Below, piece after piece: positions 19,575 to 29,500 of a DNA stretch of 64,000 nt (its first letter is position 1; each line of letters begins with the position of its first letter). Both the position numbers and the translations under genes were made by a program. This DNA comes from Massilia forsythiae (GTDB lineage Bacteria; Pseudomonadota; Gammaproteobacteria; Burkholderiales; Burkholderiaceae_D): the NCBI RefSeq assembly GCF_012849555.1, contig NZ_CP051685.1, forward strand, positions 744,001 to 808,000. The letters are read 5' to 3'. The notes under the pieces are model-generated. The model searched no databases and was not told where the DNA came from. It worked only from the letters and a program-made list of their open reading frames with translations.

Positions 19575-20681
19575 ATGAAAACGACTGAACTCCCACGCTG
19601 GGCCACGGGTTTCGTCCTGCCCATCCTGAACCTGCTGTCGGCGCTGCTGGTCGCCGCGCTGGTGATCCACCTGCTGGGCGAGAGCCCGCTGGAATCGATG
19701 ACGATCCTGGTCAACAGCGCCATCGTCAACCCGGAAGGCCTGGCCTATACGCTGTTCTACGCCTCCACCTTCATCTTCACCGGCCTGGCGGTCTCGGTGG
19801 CGATGCAGGCCGGCCTGTTCAACATCGGCGCGGAAGGCCAGATGTACGTCGGCGGCCTGGGCGTGACGCTGGCCATGCTGGCCTTCGACGCGCACCTGCC
19901 GGCCGTGCTGCTGATTCCGCTGGCGATGCTCGGCGCGGCCCTGTTCGGCGGCCTGTGGGCCTTCCTGCCCGGCTACCTGCAGGCCAAGCGCGGCAGCCAC
20001 GTGGTGGTCACGACCATCATGTTCAACTTCATCGCCGCCAGCCTGATGAATTTCATCATCGTCAAGTACATGATCCCGGAAGGCCAGCAGAATCCGGCCT
20101 CGCGCGTGTTCTCGGAAGCCGCCGCGCTGCCGCCGCTGAACGCCTGGTTCCCGGCGCTGGGCGATACGCCCCTGAACATCAGCTTCCTGGTGGCGATCGC
20201 GGCGCTGGCGATCTACGGCGTCATGATGTCGCGCTCGGAATGGGGTTATAAGCTCAAGGCGACCGGCCTGAACGCGCATGCGGCGCACTACGCCGGCATC
20301 CGGATCAGCCGCACCATCGTCGTCACCATGCTGGTCTCGGGCGCGCTGGCCGGCCTGGCGGCGGTGAACTCGGTGCTCGGTTCGACCCACTACCTGTCGC
20401 TGAACTTCCCGGCCGGCGCCGGCTTCGTCGGCATCGCCATCGCGCTGATGGGACGCCAGCACCCGGTCGGCATCTTCCTGTCGTCGGTGCTGTTCGGCGC
20501 GCTGATCCAGGGCGGCTTCGACCTCTCGCTGGAAAAGCCGAACATCCCGCAGGAGACCTTCATCTTCATCCAGGGCCTGATCATCCTGTTCTGCGGCGCG
20601 ATGGAGAATTTCTACGCGCCGGCCGTGCTGAAACTGATCAACCTCACCCGCGGCAACTCCACCCGCATCAACAAGGTATAA
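19575..20681 (+). CDS. Nucleoside ABC transporter permease 1
   Basis: The 368-residue integral membrane protein (about 8-10 segments) belongs to the branched-chain/nucleoside permease family. ASTFIFTGLAVSVAMQAGLFNIGAEGQM is the family hallmark. VVVTTIMFNFIA and GAGFVGIAIALMGR are also typical of YufP-like permeases. It lies 15 bases after the ATPase gene and two bases before the second permease gene. Confidence 0.92.
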   Translation: MKTTELPRWATGFVLPILNLLSALLVAALVIHLLGESPLESMTILVNSAIVNPEGLAYTLFYASTFIFTGLAVSVAMQAGLFNIGAEGQMYVGGLGVTLAMLAFDAHLPAVLLIPLAMLGAALFGGLWAFLPGYLQAKRGSHVVVTTIMFNFIAASLMNFIIVKYMIPEGQQNPASRVFSEAAALPPLNAWFPALGDTPLNISFLVAIAALAIYGVMMSRSEWGYKLKATGLNAHAAHYAGIRISRTIVVTMLVSGALAGLAAVNSVLGSTHYLSLNFPAGAGFVGIAIALMGRQHPVGIFLSSVLFGALIQGGFDLSLEKPNIPQETFIFIQGLIILFCGAMENFYAPAVLKLINLTRGNSTRINKV

Positions 20682-20683
20682 GC

Positions 20684-21649
20684 ATGGAAGACCTTCATCT
20701 CGCAAGCATCGTGGTCTCCACGATCCGCAACGCGCCGGTGCTGATGTTCGCCGCGATGGCCGGCCTGTTCGCCGAACGCTCCGGCGTGGTCGACATCGGC
20801 CTGGAAGGCAAGATCCTGGCCTCGGCCTTCGTCTCGGCCGCGGTGGCGTACACGACGCAGAACCCGTGGTACGGCATCGCCGCCGGCATCGCCGTCTCGG
20901 TGGCGCTGGCCATGGTGCAAGCCTTCGTCTCGATCACGCAAAAGGGCAACCAGCTGGTGTGCGGCATCGCCGTCAACATCGCCATGAGCGGCCTGACCTT
21001 CGTGGTCGCGCAGTTCTTCTTCCAGCAGGGCGGGCGCACGCCGGACCTGGGCGCGGCGCGCCTGACCGACGTGGTCCTGCCCGGCACCGCAGCACTGGAC
21101 AACATCCCCTTCATCGGCTGGCTGTACGGCCACGTGATCGGCGGCCAGTCGGTGCTGGTGTACCTGGCGTTCATCCTGGTGCCGATCGTGCACTGGGTGC
21201 TGTACCACAGCCGCTTCGGCCTGCGCCTGCGCGCCTGCGGCGAGAACCCGCACGCGGCCGACGCCGCCGGCGTCTCGGTGGAGCGCACCCGCTACCTGGC
21301 GATGCTGGTGGCCGGCGTGCTGTGCTCGTTCTCGGGCGCCTACCTCGCCATCGTCCAGAGCGGCTTCTTCCTGCGCGACATGTCGGCCGGCGCCGGCTAC
21401 CTGGCGCTGACCGCGCTGGTGTTCGGCAACTGGCGTCCGCTGCACACCGTGATGGGCTGCCTGATGTTCGGCCTGTTCGGCGCGGTGCAGATCCAGCTCG
21501 AAGGCGTCGATTTGCCGGTGGTGGGCCGCATTCCGGGCTCGCTGATCCAGATGATCCCGTATGTCGTCACCGTGGTGGTGCTGGCCGGCCTGATGGCGAA
21601 GTCGGTGGCGCCCAAGGCGCTGGGCAAGCCCTTCGTCAAATCGCGCTGA
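20684..21649 (+). CDS. Nucleoside ABC transporter permease 2
   Basis: The 321-residue integral membrane protein pairs with the preceding permease. APVLMFAAMAGLFAERSGVVDIGLEGKI near residue 16 and AGAGYLALTALVFGNW near residue 231 match YufQ-like nucleoside permeases. The last gene of the importer; an inverted repeat (CCCGCGG/CCGCGGG, about 21664-21687) beyond the stop may end transcription. Confidence 0.92.
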   Translation: MEDLHLASIVVSTIRNAPVLMFAAMAGLFAERSGVVDIGLEGKILASAFVSAAVAYTTQNPWYGIAAGIAVSVALAMVQAFVSITQKGNQLVCGIAVNIAMSGLTFVVAQFFFQQGGRTPDLGAARLTDVVLPGTAALDNIPFIGWLYGHVIGGQSVLVYLAFILVPIVHWVLYHSRFGLRLRACGENPHAADAAGVSVERTRYLAMLVAGVLCSFSGAYLAIVQSGFFLRDMSAGAGYLALTALVFGNWRPLHTVMGCLMFGLFGAVQIQLEGVDLPVVGRIPGSLIQMIPYVVTVVVLAGLMAKSVAPKALGKPFVKSR

Positions 21650-21870
21650 GATGCCTCCCTGCCCGCGGGCCGCTCGGTCCGCGGGTATCGTTTCATTCCC
21701 CGTTTTTTGCGATGCCGATACGAGCCGTGTTCGCGCATGTACGTGCCGGTTGCGTGGCCATGATGCGTCATGCGGGCATGCGGTCATGCATGCGTATGTT
21801 GGACGCGTGGACGGCGTTGACGGCGGCGATGCGCATCATGTGCGGGTGCAGCCGTCCACCCTACGCACGA

Positions 21871-22791
21871 TCATTCCGCCACCCGCGCCCGCGCCGCCGA
21901 GCGCGCCAGGGTCCACGCGAAGCCGATCCCGGCCGAGGCGCCGGTCGACTTGCGCATCAAGGGGCTGTCGCGGTTGGCCGCGCCGGCGTAACTCTCGTAG
22001 CGCACGAAGCCGAACACGCGCACGTCCGGGTTCATGCGCCAGGTGCCGAACACGCCGGTGCGCACCAGCATCAGGCCGGCGTCGGCCGCATACGCCGCAC
22101 GGTCCACGGTCGCATACCGCGGCGCCACTTCATAGAAGTAGCGGTTGATGCGGCGGTCGCCGAACAAGGCGCCGAGCTGGCCCTCGACGGTCCAGCATCC
22201 GTCATCCGCCCGCCGTTCCCACACCAGGCGTGGCTCCGTGGTCCAGCCCTGGCGCCGCAGGCCGCCCCTGCCCTCGATCACGGTACGCAGCGGCAGCTCG
22301 GCGCGCATGCGGCCGTACTCTCCCAGGTCGGCGAACTTGAATTTCACGCGCGGGCCGAATTCGACCAGCGTGCCCAGGTCCGGCATGCCGCGGCGCGCGG
22401 CGACGTCGTCGGAATCGGCCGGCAGCGCGGCGGCGAAGCCGATGTCGAATTCGACCTTGTCCGTGTTCAGCAGGCGCGCGCCGACGCCGTTCTGGTCGGC
22501 GCGCAAGACCTTGCCGCGGTAGATCAGGAAGGGCAGCGCCAGCACTCGGTTGGAACGGTCGGAAGCGCCGGGATACGCCGGCGTGGCGAAGGAGGCGGCG
22601 CCGATGCCGGCTTCCCACAACGGCAGGCCGGGGTCGACCGGTTCGAGGCGCGTTTCGGGCGCTGATGCGATGGCTTCGGGCGGCGCGGATTGCGGTGCGG
22701 GTTCAAGCGCGCCGGCGTGCGCGGCGCAGGACAGGATGGCGCCGCCGAGGGCGAGCGCGGGGAAAGAGATGGATCGCATCGGGAAAGGCAT
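21871..22791 (-). CDS. MipA/OmpV-family outer-membrane protein
   Basis: The 306-residue product has a signal peptide (about residues 5-27, ending AHA-G) and a beta-barrel body. LWEAGIGAASFATPAYPGASDRSNRVLALPFLIYRG is the opening of the MipA/OmpV fold, and alternating strands continue to the end. Proteins of this family are scaffolds for murein enzymes or simple outer-membrane barrels; the role here is open. Start is uncertain: ATG at 22791 or 22779, neither with a good ribosome-binding site. The final residues (ARVAE) lack the usual C-terminal aromatic. Confidence 0.82.
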   Translation of the reverse strand: MPFPMRSISFPALALGGAILSCAAHAGALEPAPQSAPPEAIASAPETRLEPVDPGLPLWEAGIGAASFATPAYPGASDRSNRVLALPFLIYRGKVLRADQNGVGARLLNTDKVEFDIGFAAALPADSDDVAARRGMPDLGTLVEFGPRVKFKFADLGEYGRMRAELPLRTVIEGRGGLRRQGWTTEPRLVWERRADDGCWTVEGQLGALFGDRRINRYFYEVAPRYATVDRAAYAADAGLMLVRTGVFGTWRMNPDVRVFGFVRYESYAGAANRDSPLMRKSTGASAGIGFAWTLARSAARARVAE

Positions 22792-22894
22792 GGAATGACG
22801 GGATTGGCGTCATTCTAAGCGATGCGTGTCGGTACGGGGACCGTGCTTTCGGCACCTGCGATGTGCGGCCGGTGTTCTTTCGTCAGCTCGTGAA

Positions 22895-23008
22895 CGTCGC
22901 CCCCGCGCAGGCGGGGGCCCATGCTCCGTTACCGATCACCATCGGAGCGAATTCGCTGCAGACTTCGTTGAAAAGCCGGCTTGGGTTCCCGCCTGCGCGG
23001 GAACGACG
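22895..23008. repeat. REP/BIME-like inverted repeat, copy 2
   Basis: Inverted ends (CGTCGCCCCCGC-gcag-GCGGGGGCCCAT at the left; TTGGGTTCCCGC-ctgc-GCGGGAACGACG at the right) resemble the element at 5846-5957. The unique middle again contains ATCGGAGC. It sits downstream of the S1/P1 nuclease gene and upstream of the MipA/OmpV gene. Confidence 0.75.
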
Positions 23009-23055
23009 GTGGTAATGCGACGACTGTCCATAGCGCTGGCAGGACCGGCGCTTCG

Positions 23056-24108
23056 TCACTGCCAGATCGCCTGCAACACCTGCGCCAGGTGATACCCGCC
23101 CTTGATCAGCTGCGTGCGCGCCAGCGCCGAGCTCGGCACCGGGTAGTCGTTCGGCACTTCCAGCGTCCAGGTGTAATAGGTCTCGCCCTTCTTGCTCACC
23201 TGCGGGGTCAGCTTGCCGACCGTGACCGGGCCGTAGGCGGCCTTGGACGCCACCAGCGCGTCGTCGGCCCACTGGTAGGGCCAGGTCGCCGGCACGCCGG
23301 TGTTCTTGACCACGTCCGGTTTCGAATCGATCGCCCACTGCGCGAACTGGTCCGGGGTCTTGTTGCGGTTGCGGCGGAACGCGTAGTCGACCGTGGTCGT
23401 GTCCCAGTACGAGTGGAACGGTTTCGTCAGTGCCTTGGGCACGCCCGGCTTGACCACCTTCGGCTCGCCAGCCGGGATCACGCCGGCGCTGATGCGTTCC
23501 AGGTTCTCGTCGTCGAGCAGCAGGTTGTTGCCGCCGCGCGAATCGAAGATCGCGGTCTCGTCGATCTGCGCCTTGGTGGCCGGCACCACGAACTTGCCAT
23601 CCTTGGAGACGAAGGCGGCGCCCACGTGCAGCGGCTGGTGGATGTCGCCGACCAGATGGGTGACCAGGATCAGCGCCTGGCGCCGGGTGAACTTGTGCGG
23701 GTTGGTGGCAGGCGTGTCCTTGCCCTGCAGGACGGCGATGGCTTCCTTCAGGGTCTGCACGATGTCGTCGTCGGCGGTGCCGACCGCGCCGTCATGGTAG
23801 TGGTCCAGCTGGAACGGCACGTCGGTGTAGTGGTACTCGCTGTGCTTCGGGTTGGCGTTCACGTAGTCGATCATTTCCGGGGTCTGCGGGCCGCAGTAGG
23901 TGCCCTTGACGCAGTCCGGCCAGTTGGCGATCGATTCCAGCGTCTCGCCCGGCAGCAGCAGCGCTTTCACCTGCTTTTCGGCGTTGCTGCCCTTGAGCAG
24001 GCGGTCGGCGATGGCGCCCACGGCGCGGTGGCCGTCGTTGCCCCAGGCCGCGGCGTCGAGGGAAACGAAGGCGCCTGCCAGCGCCAGCACACAAGCCAGT
24101 TTCTTCAT
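23056..24108 (-). CDS. Exported S1/P1-type nuclease
   Basis: The 350-residue product has a signal peptide ending at DAAA before Trp22, and Trp22 as mature N-terminus is a zinc ligand in this family. WGNDGHRAVG, HLVGDIHQPLHVG and DSRGGNN supply the remaining ligands of the three-zinc centre. S1/P1 enzymes cut single-stranded RNA and DNA and remove 3'-phosphates. It follows the 5'-nucleotidase gene by 41 bases on the same strand, so the two likely form one operon that degrades external nucleic acid to nucleosides. Confidence 0.93.
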   Translation of the reverse strand: MKKLACVLALAGAFVSLDAAAWGNDGHRAVGAIADRLLKGSNAEKQVKALLLPGETLESIANWPDCVKGTYCGPQTPEMIDYVNANPKHSEYHYTDVPFQLDHYHDGAVGTADDDIVQTLKEAIAVLQGKDTPATNPHKFTRRQALILVTHLVGDIHQPLHVGAAFVSKDGKFVVPATKAQIDETAIFDSRGGNNLLLDDENLERISAGVIPAGEPKVVKPGVPKALTKPFHSYWDTTTVDYAFRRNRNKTPDQFAQWAIDSKPDVVKNTGVPATWPYQWADDALVASKAAYGPVTVGKLTPQVSKKGETYYTWTLEVPNDYPVPSSALARTQLIKGGYHLAQVLQAIWQ

Positions 24109-24149
24109 CTTGATTCCTTGGATATAAACGATTTATCGGATATCGGCGC

Positions 24150-25892
24150 TCAGCGCAGCTTGCGGATGCGCGCCTGCGGCGCCAGGGATGCCGCGCCGGT
24201 GTCCGGGTGCTGCTTCATGTAGGCGATCAGGGCGTCCAGGTCGCGCATGCCGGTGTCCAGCCGGTTGACGCCCTTGGCCAGCGCCGGGAAGTTGTCGCCG
24301 CCGTCGGCCAGGAAGTTGTTGGCCACCACGCGGTAATGGCGGCCTTCCTCGACGGGCTTGCCGTCCACCTTCAGGCTGCCGGCCACCACGCGCCGGCCGG
24401 CGGGACGGTTGGCATCCCACTGGTAGGAAAGGCCGCGCGACACCTGCAGCATATAGCCTTGCCCTTCGCGCTGCCACTGCTGCTCGAGCAGCGCGCGCAG
24501 CTGGGCGCCGGTGAGGTCCAGCACCACCAGCGTGTTGCCGAACGGGAGGACGGCCTGGGCCTGGCCGAAGCTGACCACGCCGCCCTCCCCGGCTTCCAGG
24601 TCCTTGCGGATGCCGCCCGGGTTCATGAAGCCGACCTGCACGCCCTTGTCCTGCGTGGCGGCCACGGCGGCGTCGGCGATCAGGCCGCCCAGCGCCGATT
24701 CGCCGTCGCTGTTTTCGCGCCGGGACAGGCCGGCGGCAGCGCCGATGCGCGCCACCGGCTTGTCCAGTTCGGCCTGGCTGCGCGTGCGCACGTCCTGCAG
24801 GTAGGCGGCCAGCTGCGCATCGGGCGCAAAGGCGCCGGGCGCCATCACCACGTTGCGCACGGCGATGTCGTCGACGCGGCCGGACACGGCGTCCACCGTC
24901 ATCCTGATGCGCGAGACCAGGTGGCCATAGGCGTCGGCCTGGGTCACCACGCGCCCGTCGACCTTGCACAGGTAGCCTTTATGGGAGTGGCCGGTGACGA
25001 CCAGGCGGATCGCCGGATCGAGTTTTTTCACGATGCCGACGATCGGGCCTTCCAGGCCGTCGCAGTGTTGCTTGTCGTAGGCTTCGCCGGTGTGGCCGCC
25101 CTCGTGGATCAGCACCACGAACACTTGCGCGCCCTGGGCGCGCATGGCCGGCAGCACCTTGTTGATCGACTCGGCCTCGTCCAGGAAGGTCAAGCCCTTG
25201 ACCGCGGACGCCACCGCCACCGACGGCACGTCCTGCAGCACCGCGCCGATCAGGCCGACCTTGACGCCCTTGACGTCGACGATGCGCCAGCCCGGCACCA
25301 GGTTGCGCCCGGTCTGCTGGTCGATGACGTTGGTGGCCAGGTAGCTGAAGCCGGCGCCCTTGAAGTCGGGCGACAGCCGGCACGCCTTGTCTGGACGCGG
25401 CGAATCGCAGCCGCCGCGCTGCTGGCGCAGCAGTTCGTTCTTGCCCTGGTCGAATTCGTGGTTGCCGAGCGCGCTGGCGACCAGGCCCATGCGGTTCATG
25501 GCGACGATGCTCGGCTCGTCGGCGAACATCGAGGACATCGCCGGACTGGCGCCGACCAGGTCGCCGGCGGCGACGAACAGCAGGTCCTTGTCTTCCTTGC
25601 GGAAGGCATCGAGGGCGCCGCCCAGCACGTCGATGCCGCCGGCCTGGATGGTGCGTTTTTCGCTGGCGCCGTCCGCCGCGGCGGTGTACTTGCTCGCTTC
25701 GAGGTTGCCGTGGAAGTCGTTCAGCGCCACCAGGTTGAGTTCGACCAGGCCCGAAGGACCGGCGGCTGCCGGCGCACCGGGGCCGGTGGCGGCGCAGCCG
25801 CCAAGGGCCAGCGCCAGGGCGGCGGCCAGCGCGTTCAATGCGGCGCGTGCGGGAAGGTGGACGGAACGGCGGACGGAACGTGAAGCGGTCAT
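24150..25892 (-). CDS. Lipoprotein 5'-nucleotidase / metallophosphatase
   Basis: The 580-residue protein starts MTASRSVRRS, with a signal sequence ending in a lipobox, ALGGC (Cys33). The calcineurin-like domain follows: VALNDFHGNLEAS (Asp59, His61), DLVGASP, GNHEFDQG, and VTGHSHKG. The C-terminal 5'-nucleotidase domain (from about residue 380) has NPGGIRKDL and FGNTLVVLDLTG. It should dephosphorylate nucleotides at the cell surface or in the periplasm (UshA-like). The ATG at 25892 is preferred; longer readings give no sensible leader. First gene of the pair with the S1/P1 nuclease. Confidence 0.92.
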   Translation of the reverse strand: MTASRSVRRSVHLPARAALNALAAALALALGGCAATGPGAPAAAGPSGLVELNLVALNDFHGNLEASKYTAAADGASEKRTIQAGGIDVLGGALDAFRKEDKDLLFVAAGDLVGASPAMSSMFADEPSIVAMNRMGLVASALGNHEFDQGKNELLRQQRGGCDSPRPDKACRLSPDFKGAGFSYLATNVIDQQTGRNLVPGWRIVDVKGVKVGLIGAVLQDVPSVAVASAVKGLTFLDEAESINKVLPAMRAQGAQVFVVLIHEGGHTGEAYDKQHCDGLEGPIVGIVKKLDPAIRLVVTGHSHKGYLCKVDGRVVTQADAYGHLVSRIRMTVDAVSGRVDDIAVRNVVMAPGAFAPDAQLAAYLQDVRTRSQAELDKPVARIGAAAGLSRRENSDGESALGGLIADAAVAATQDKGVQVGFMNPGGIRKDLEAGEGGVVSFGQAQAVLPFGNTLVVLDLTGAQLRALLEQQWQREGQGYMLQVSRGLSYQWDANRPAGRRVVAGSLKVDGKPVEEGRHYRVVANNFLADGGDNFPALAKGVNRLDTGMRDLDALIAYMKQHPDTGAASLAPQARIRKLR

Positions 25893-26016
25893 GAAGAAAA
25901 TCACCTTATTCGTAGCTGGAGCGTGTGCCGCTTGCCTGCGCAGACGCGGGCCGCGGCGCCCCGGATTATGGCATGGCGCGCACCGGCGCCGGTCTTTACA
26001 GGCACCGTCCGCAAGC

Positions 26017-26057
26017 AAAAAAAGAAAAGAAAAACGGCCGGTGTCGCCACCGGCCGT
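26017..26057 (-). terminator. Terminator of the TonB-dependent receptor gene
   Basis: Reading leftward, ACGGCCGGTG (26057-26048) pairs perfectly with CACCGGCCGT (26043-26034) around a 4-base loop, followed by a long T-rich run (TTTTTCTTTTC). It lies about 40 bases beyond the stop of the receptor gene. Confidence 0.9.
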
Positions 26058-26095
26058 CATCGGGTCAAACCTTCAAAACAAGTCCGATCGGGCGA

Positions 26096-29000
26096 TCAGA
26101 ACTCGTACTTGAGGGTGACCTGGGCAGCCCACTGCGACTCGCCCTTGACCTGGCGGATCGCGTAGTCGTCCACCTGGGTACGCACCGAGTACACGTAGTG
26201 GCCCTGTGCATCCAGGCCGGCGTAGTCGACGAAGCCACGGGTGTAGCCGCCCGACGACGAGAACGGCACTTCGTTGATGTGACCCCACTTCTTGTTCAGC
26301 AGGTTGCCGACGTTGAAGATGTCGAACGACACGGTGCCCTTGTTGCGTGCGAACAGGCCCGGGATTTCCTGGCTCAGGCGCAGGTCGACGCTGTTGGTCC
26401 ACGGTGCGAAGTCGCTGTTGCGGCCGACGACGCCGCCGGCAGCGTTGCGCAGCGCCTTGTTGGCGTTGACGACGTCCCAGAAGCGCTGCTCGTTGGCGTG
26501 GCTGGTCGCGGTGTCGCCCGCGAAGGTCACTTCACCCGAACCGAACGACTTCGGGATGTACATCAGGTCGTTGGTGCTGATGCCGTCGCCGTTCAGGTCG
26601 TTCTTGAAGGTCCAGCTGTACGGCTTGCCGGTACGGCCTTCGTAGAACAGGCCGAAGCGGGTCTTGTATGCCTGGAAGAAGTTCTTCTCGAAGTTGATGG
26701 TGGCGTTGACGCGGTTCTTGACCAGGTACGACGAGTTGGCGGCGATGTCTTCGTTCGGGTTGAACGAGCTGCGCGCACCGTAGTTCGAGCTCGAGGTCGA
26801 CGACGACAGGTTCGACACTTCGGTGGCGAAGGTGTGGGTCGCGGCGACCGACCAGCTCATGCCCTTGGTCATCGGGTAGCTCAGCGACACGGTCTGCAGG
26901 CGGCTTTCGCCCTTGTCGGTACCGGTGGCCAGCAGCACGTTGCCGTACGAGATGTTGTTCAGCGCCTTGGCGGTGGTCGTGCAGCCGCTGGCGACGGTCA
27001 CCGAGTTGTTGCCCGGGACCCAGCAGCGCTGCAGCAGGCCGCCGGTGGCGTTCCAGAACATCGGACGGCCGTCGCTGCCGGTGGCGGTGGTCTTGCCCAG
27101 GTTCAGGTTCTGGTAATAGATACCGTCCTTGTTGTGGGTGTACAGGTACTCGGCGCCGGCGACCAGGCCGTACCACGGCAGTTCGGTTTCGAAGGCCAGG
27201 TTGGCTTTCCATACCGACGGCTGGCGCAGGCTCGGATCCAGCAGGTCGACGTTGGCGGTCGACGGCGCGCCGGTGACGCTCGGCTGGGTGTCCGGGTTGA
27301 TGCTGAAGGTGCCGTCCACGTTCGGGCAACGGACCGCGCCCGAAGTCGAGCAGGTGATGGTGCGGGTGGCGATGCCGGCGTTCTGGAACGGGTTCGACAT
27401 CCACACCGCCGCCGCTGCGCCCTGGAACAGGCCGGCGCCGCCGCGCACCTGCATCAGGCGCGGGGTGTCGAAGCGGTAGTTGAAGCCGACGCGCGGCTGG
27501 AACAGCTTCTGGCCATCGGCGGTGACGGTGTTGTCGCGGCCGAAGCCGCCGGTCTGGCGCACGCCGGCGGCATTCGCCACCAGCGGCGCGGCGACGGCGG
27601 CGTTACGCAGCGGACGCTTGTCCACGCCCAGCTTGTCGACACGGAAGCCGTAGTTCAGGGTCAGCTGGCGGTTCAGGTTCCAGGTGTCCTGCAGGAACAG
27701 GCCGGTATTGTCCATCGTGAACGCGGCAACGGCGTCGTTCAGGGTGTAGCCGGCGGCGGCGCTCTGCAGCGTGTACGAGGATGGACGGCCACGCTGGAAG
27801 TTTTCCAGCACGGCGGCTTCGACCTGCGCCAGCGACGCGCTCGAGCAGTTGATCGAACCGAAGCTGTAGCTGAAGTTGTTGTCGCAGGCAAAGGTGTAGT
27901 TGCCGTAGACGTTCTGCAGGAACGCGTTGTAGATCTTGTTCTTCTGGTAGTCGGCGCCGAACTTGATTTCGTGGTCGCCGACGGTCCAGTTGGCGCCGCC
28001 GTAGTAGTCCTGGGTGCGGGTACCCAGCACGTTCTGCTGGCGCGAGTTCTCGGTGCCGGCGTTCAGGAAGCGGTTGCCGGTGCGGGTGCCGCTCGGCGCG
28101 TCGGTCGGCAGCGGACCGCTGAACTGGAAGCCCAGGGTCGGCAGGCGCGCATTGTTCTTTGGTACCGAATCGTAGTCGCGCGAAGAGGCCTTGAACTCGG
28201 TCGAGAAGGTCGGGGTCCAGTCGGAGAACACCTGGGCGACGACGGTCTCGATTTCCTTGTTCTGCTGGTACAGGTAGGAGCTCAGCGAGACGCCGGTGGC
28301 CGAGAAGCCCGGGAAGATCGGCTCGGACTGCGAGGTGCGCTGGTAGCGGACGTTGGCGCGGTGGTTGTCGCTGATGTTCCAGTCGACCTTGAACATCTGC
28401 TCGCGCGAGCTCAGGTTGCCGCCGCCGGCGACGGTCGAACCGAGGTCCAGGCCGTAGCGGCTCTTGGCCAGGTTCTGCACGCGCGTGATTTCGCTCTGGG
28501 TGACGCCGACGGTCGAGCCGGAACCCTGGCCGACGTAGCCGAAGTCCGGCGCACTGCGGCTCGAGCTGGTCTCTTCGGTCAATGCGTAGAAGAACAGCTT
28601 GTCCTGGATGATCGGACCGCTGGCCCAGATGCCCTTGGTGGTTTCGTCGAACTTCGGCGGGTCGCTGTAGATGCCGCTGGCGGTGTTGTAGCGGTCGCCG
28701 GCCAGCTTGTCGTTGCGGTACACGTAGTACGCGCCGCCGCGCCACTTGTTGGTGCCGGACTTGGTGACGGCGTTGATGTTGCCGCCGGTGTAGCCCTTCT
28801 GGGTGACGTCGTAGTTGGCGACGTTCACCTGCACGGACTGGATCGCTTCGATCGAGATCGGCTGGCGCGCGGTCGGGCTGCCGTTGGCTTCCAGGCCGAA
28901 GGTGTCGTTGATGGCGACGCCGTCGACGGTCATCGAGTTGTAGCGCGAGTTCTGGCCGGCGACCGAGATCTCGCCGCGCTCCTTGTCGGTCTGCGACACG

Positions 29001-29500
29001 CGGGGGTCGGCGCGTGCGTAGTCCTGCAGGTTGCGGTTGATCGATGCCTGGGTCTGCAGCTGGGCGTTGCTGATCGAGGTACCGGCGCCCATGTTGTTGC
29101 GGTTGAAGATGTCAGCGCGCGCGCGGTTGCCGGCGACGGTCACGGTCTGCATCTGGGCGCCGACGGTGGCGTCCACGGTGGCGGTTTCCGCCAGTTGCAG
29201 GAACACGCCTTCGCGGCGCTCGGTCTCGCCGTTCTTGGTGATGATGATCGTGTACGGACCGCCGGTACGCAGGCCGCGTGCCGAGTAACGGCCTTCAGCG
29301 TCGGTGGTGACGGTGCTGACCGAGCCGGATTCGGTGTGGATAATCTGCACCGAGGCGCCGGCGGCCGGCTTGCCGTCCGCGCCCGAGATACGACCGGCCA
29401 CTGCCGAGGTCGTGTTCTGTGCGAGCGCCGGCGCGCCAGCCAGCACCACCGACAACGCCAGCGCCAGCTTGGTCAGCTGGATCCGTTTCTGATAGATCAT
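26096..29500 (-). CDS. Oar-like TonB-dependent receptor with carboxypeptidase-like domain
   Basis: The 1134-residue outer-membrane protein has a signal peptide (ending ALAQ, residue 28), a carboxypeptidase regulatory-like domain (residues 30-115, VAGRISGADGKPAAGASVQI), a plug (VAGQNSRYNSMTVDGVAINDTFG, about 205-230), and a large barrel ending in VTLKYEF with the terminal Phe needed for assembly. The Oar type often takes up large or peptidic substrates. Its place between an external nuclease/nucleotidase pair and a secreted adenosine deaminase suggests it helps capture nucleic-acid breakdown products, but this is inferred. It is followed by a strong terminator. Confidence 0.88.
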   Translation of the reverse strand: MIYQKRIQLTKLALALSVVLAGAPALAQNTTSAVAGRISGADGKPAAGASVQIIHTESGSVSTVTTDAEGRYSARGLRTGGPYTIIITKNGETERREGVFLQLAETATVDATVGAQMQTVTVAGNRARADIFNRNNMGAGTSISNAQLQTQASINRNLQDYARADPRVSQTDKERGEISVAGQNSRYNSMTVDGVAINDTFGLEANGSPTARQPISIEAIQSVQVNVANYDVTQKGYTGGNINAVTKSGTNKWRGGAYYVYRNDKLAGDRYNTASGIYSDPPKFDETTKGIWASGPIIQDKLFFYALTEETSSSRSAPDFGYVGQGSGSTVGVTQSEITRVQNLAKSRYGLDLGSTVAGGGNLSSREQMFKVDWNISDNHRANVRYQRTSQSEPIFPGFSATGVSLSSYLYQQNKEIETVVAQVFSDWTPTFSTEFKASSRDYDSVPKNNARLPTLGFQFSGPLPTDAPSGTRTGNRFLNAGTENSRQQNVLGTRTQDYYGGANWTVGDHEIKFGADYQKNKIYNAFLQNVYGNYTFACDNNFSYSFGSINCSSASLAQVEAAVLENFQRGRPSSYTLQSAAAGYTLNDAVAAFTMDNTGLFLQDTWNLNRQLTLNYGFRVDKLGVDKRPLRNAAVAAPLVANAAGVRQTGGFGRDNTVTADGQKLFQPRVGFNYRFDTPRLMQVRGGAGLFQGAAAAVWMSNPFQNAGIATRTITCSTSGAVRCPNVDGTFSINPDTQPSVTGAPSTANVDLLDPSLRQPSVWKANLAFETELPWYGLVAGAEYLYTHNKDGIYYQNLNLGKTTATGSDGRPMFWNATGGLLQRCWVPGNNSVTVASGCTTTAKALNNISYGNVLLATGTDKGESRLQTVSLSYPMTKGMSWSVAATHTFATEVSNLSSSTSSSNYGARSSFNPNEDIAANSSYLVKNRVNATINFEKNFFQAYKTRFGLFYEGRTGKPYSWTFKNDLNGDGISTNDLMYIPKSFGSGEVTFAGDTATSHANEQRFWDVVNANKALRNAAGGVVGRNSDFAPWTNSVDLRLSQEIPGLFARNKGTVSFDIFNVGNLLNKKWGHINEVPFSSSGGYTRGFVDYAGLDAQGHYVYSVRTQVDDYAIRQVKGESQWAAQVTLKYEF

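Noticed and set aside
21660..21870. Palindromic GC/CATG-rich spacer as an RNA gene
   Set aside because: It has short repeated CATGCG words and a terminator-like repeat but no stable defined fold or known RNA motif that I can support.
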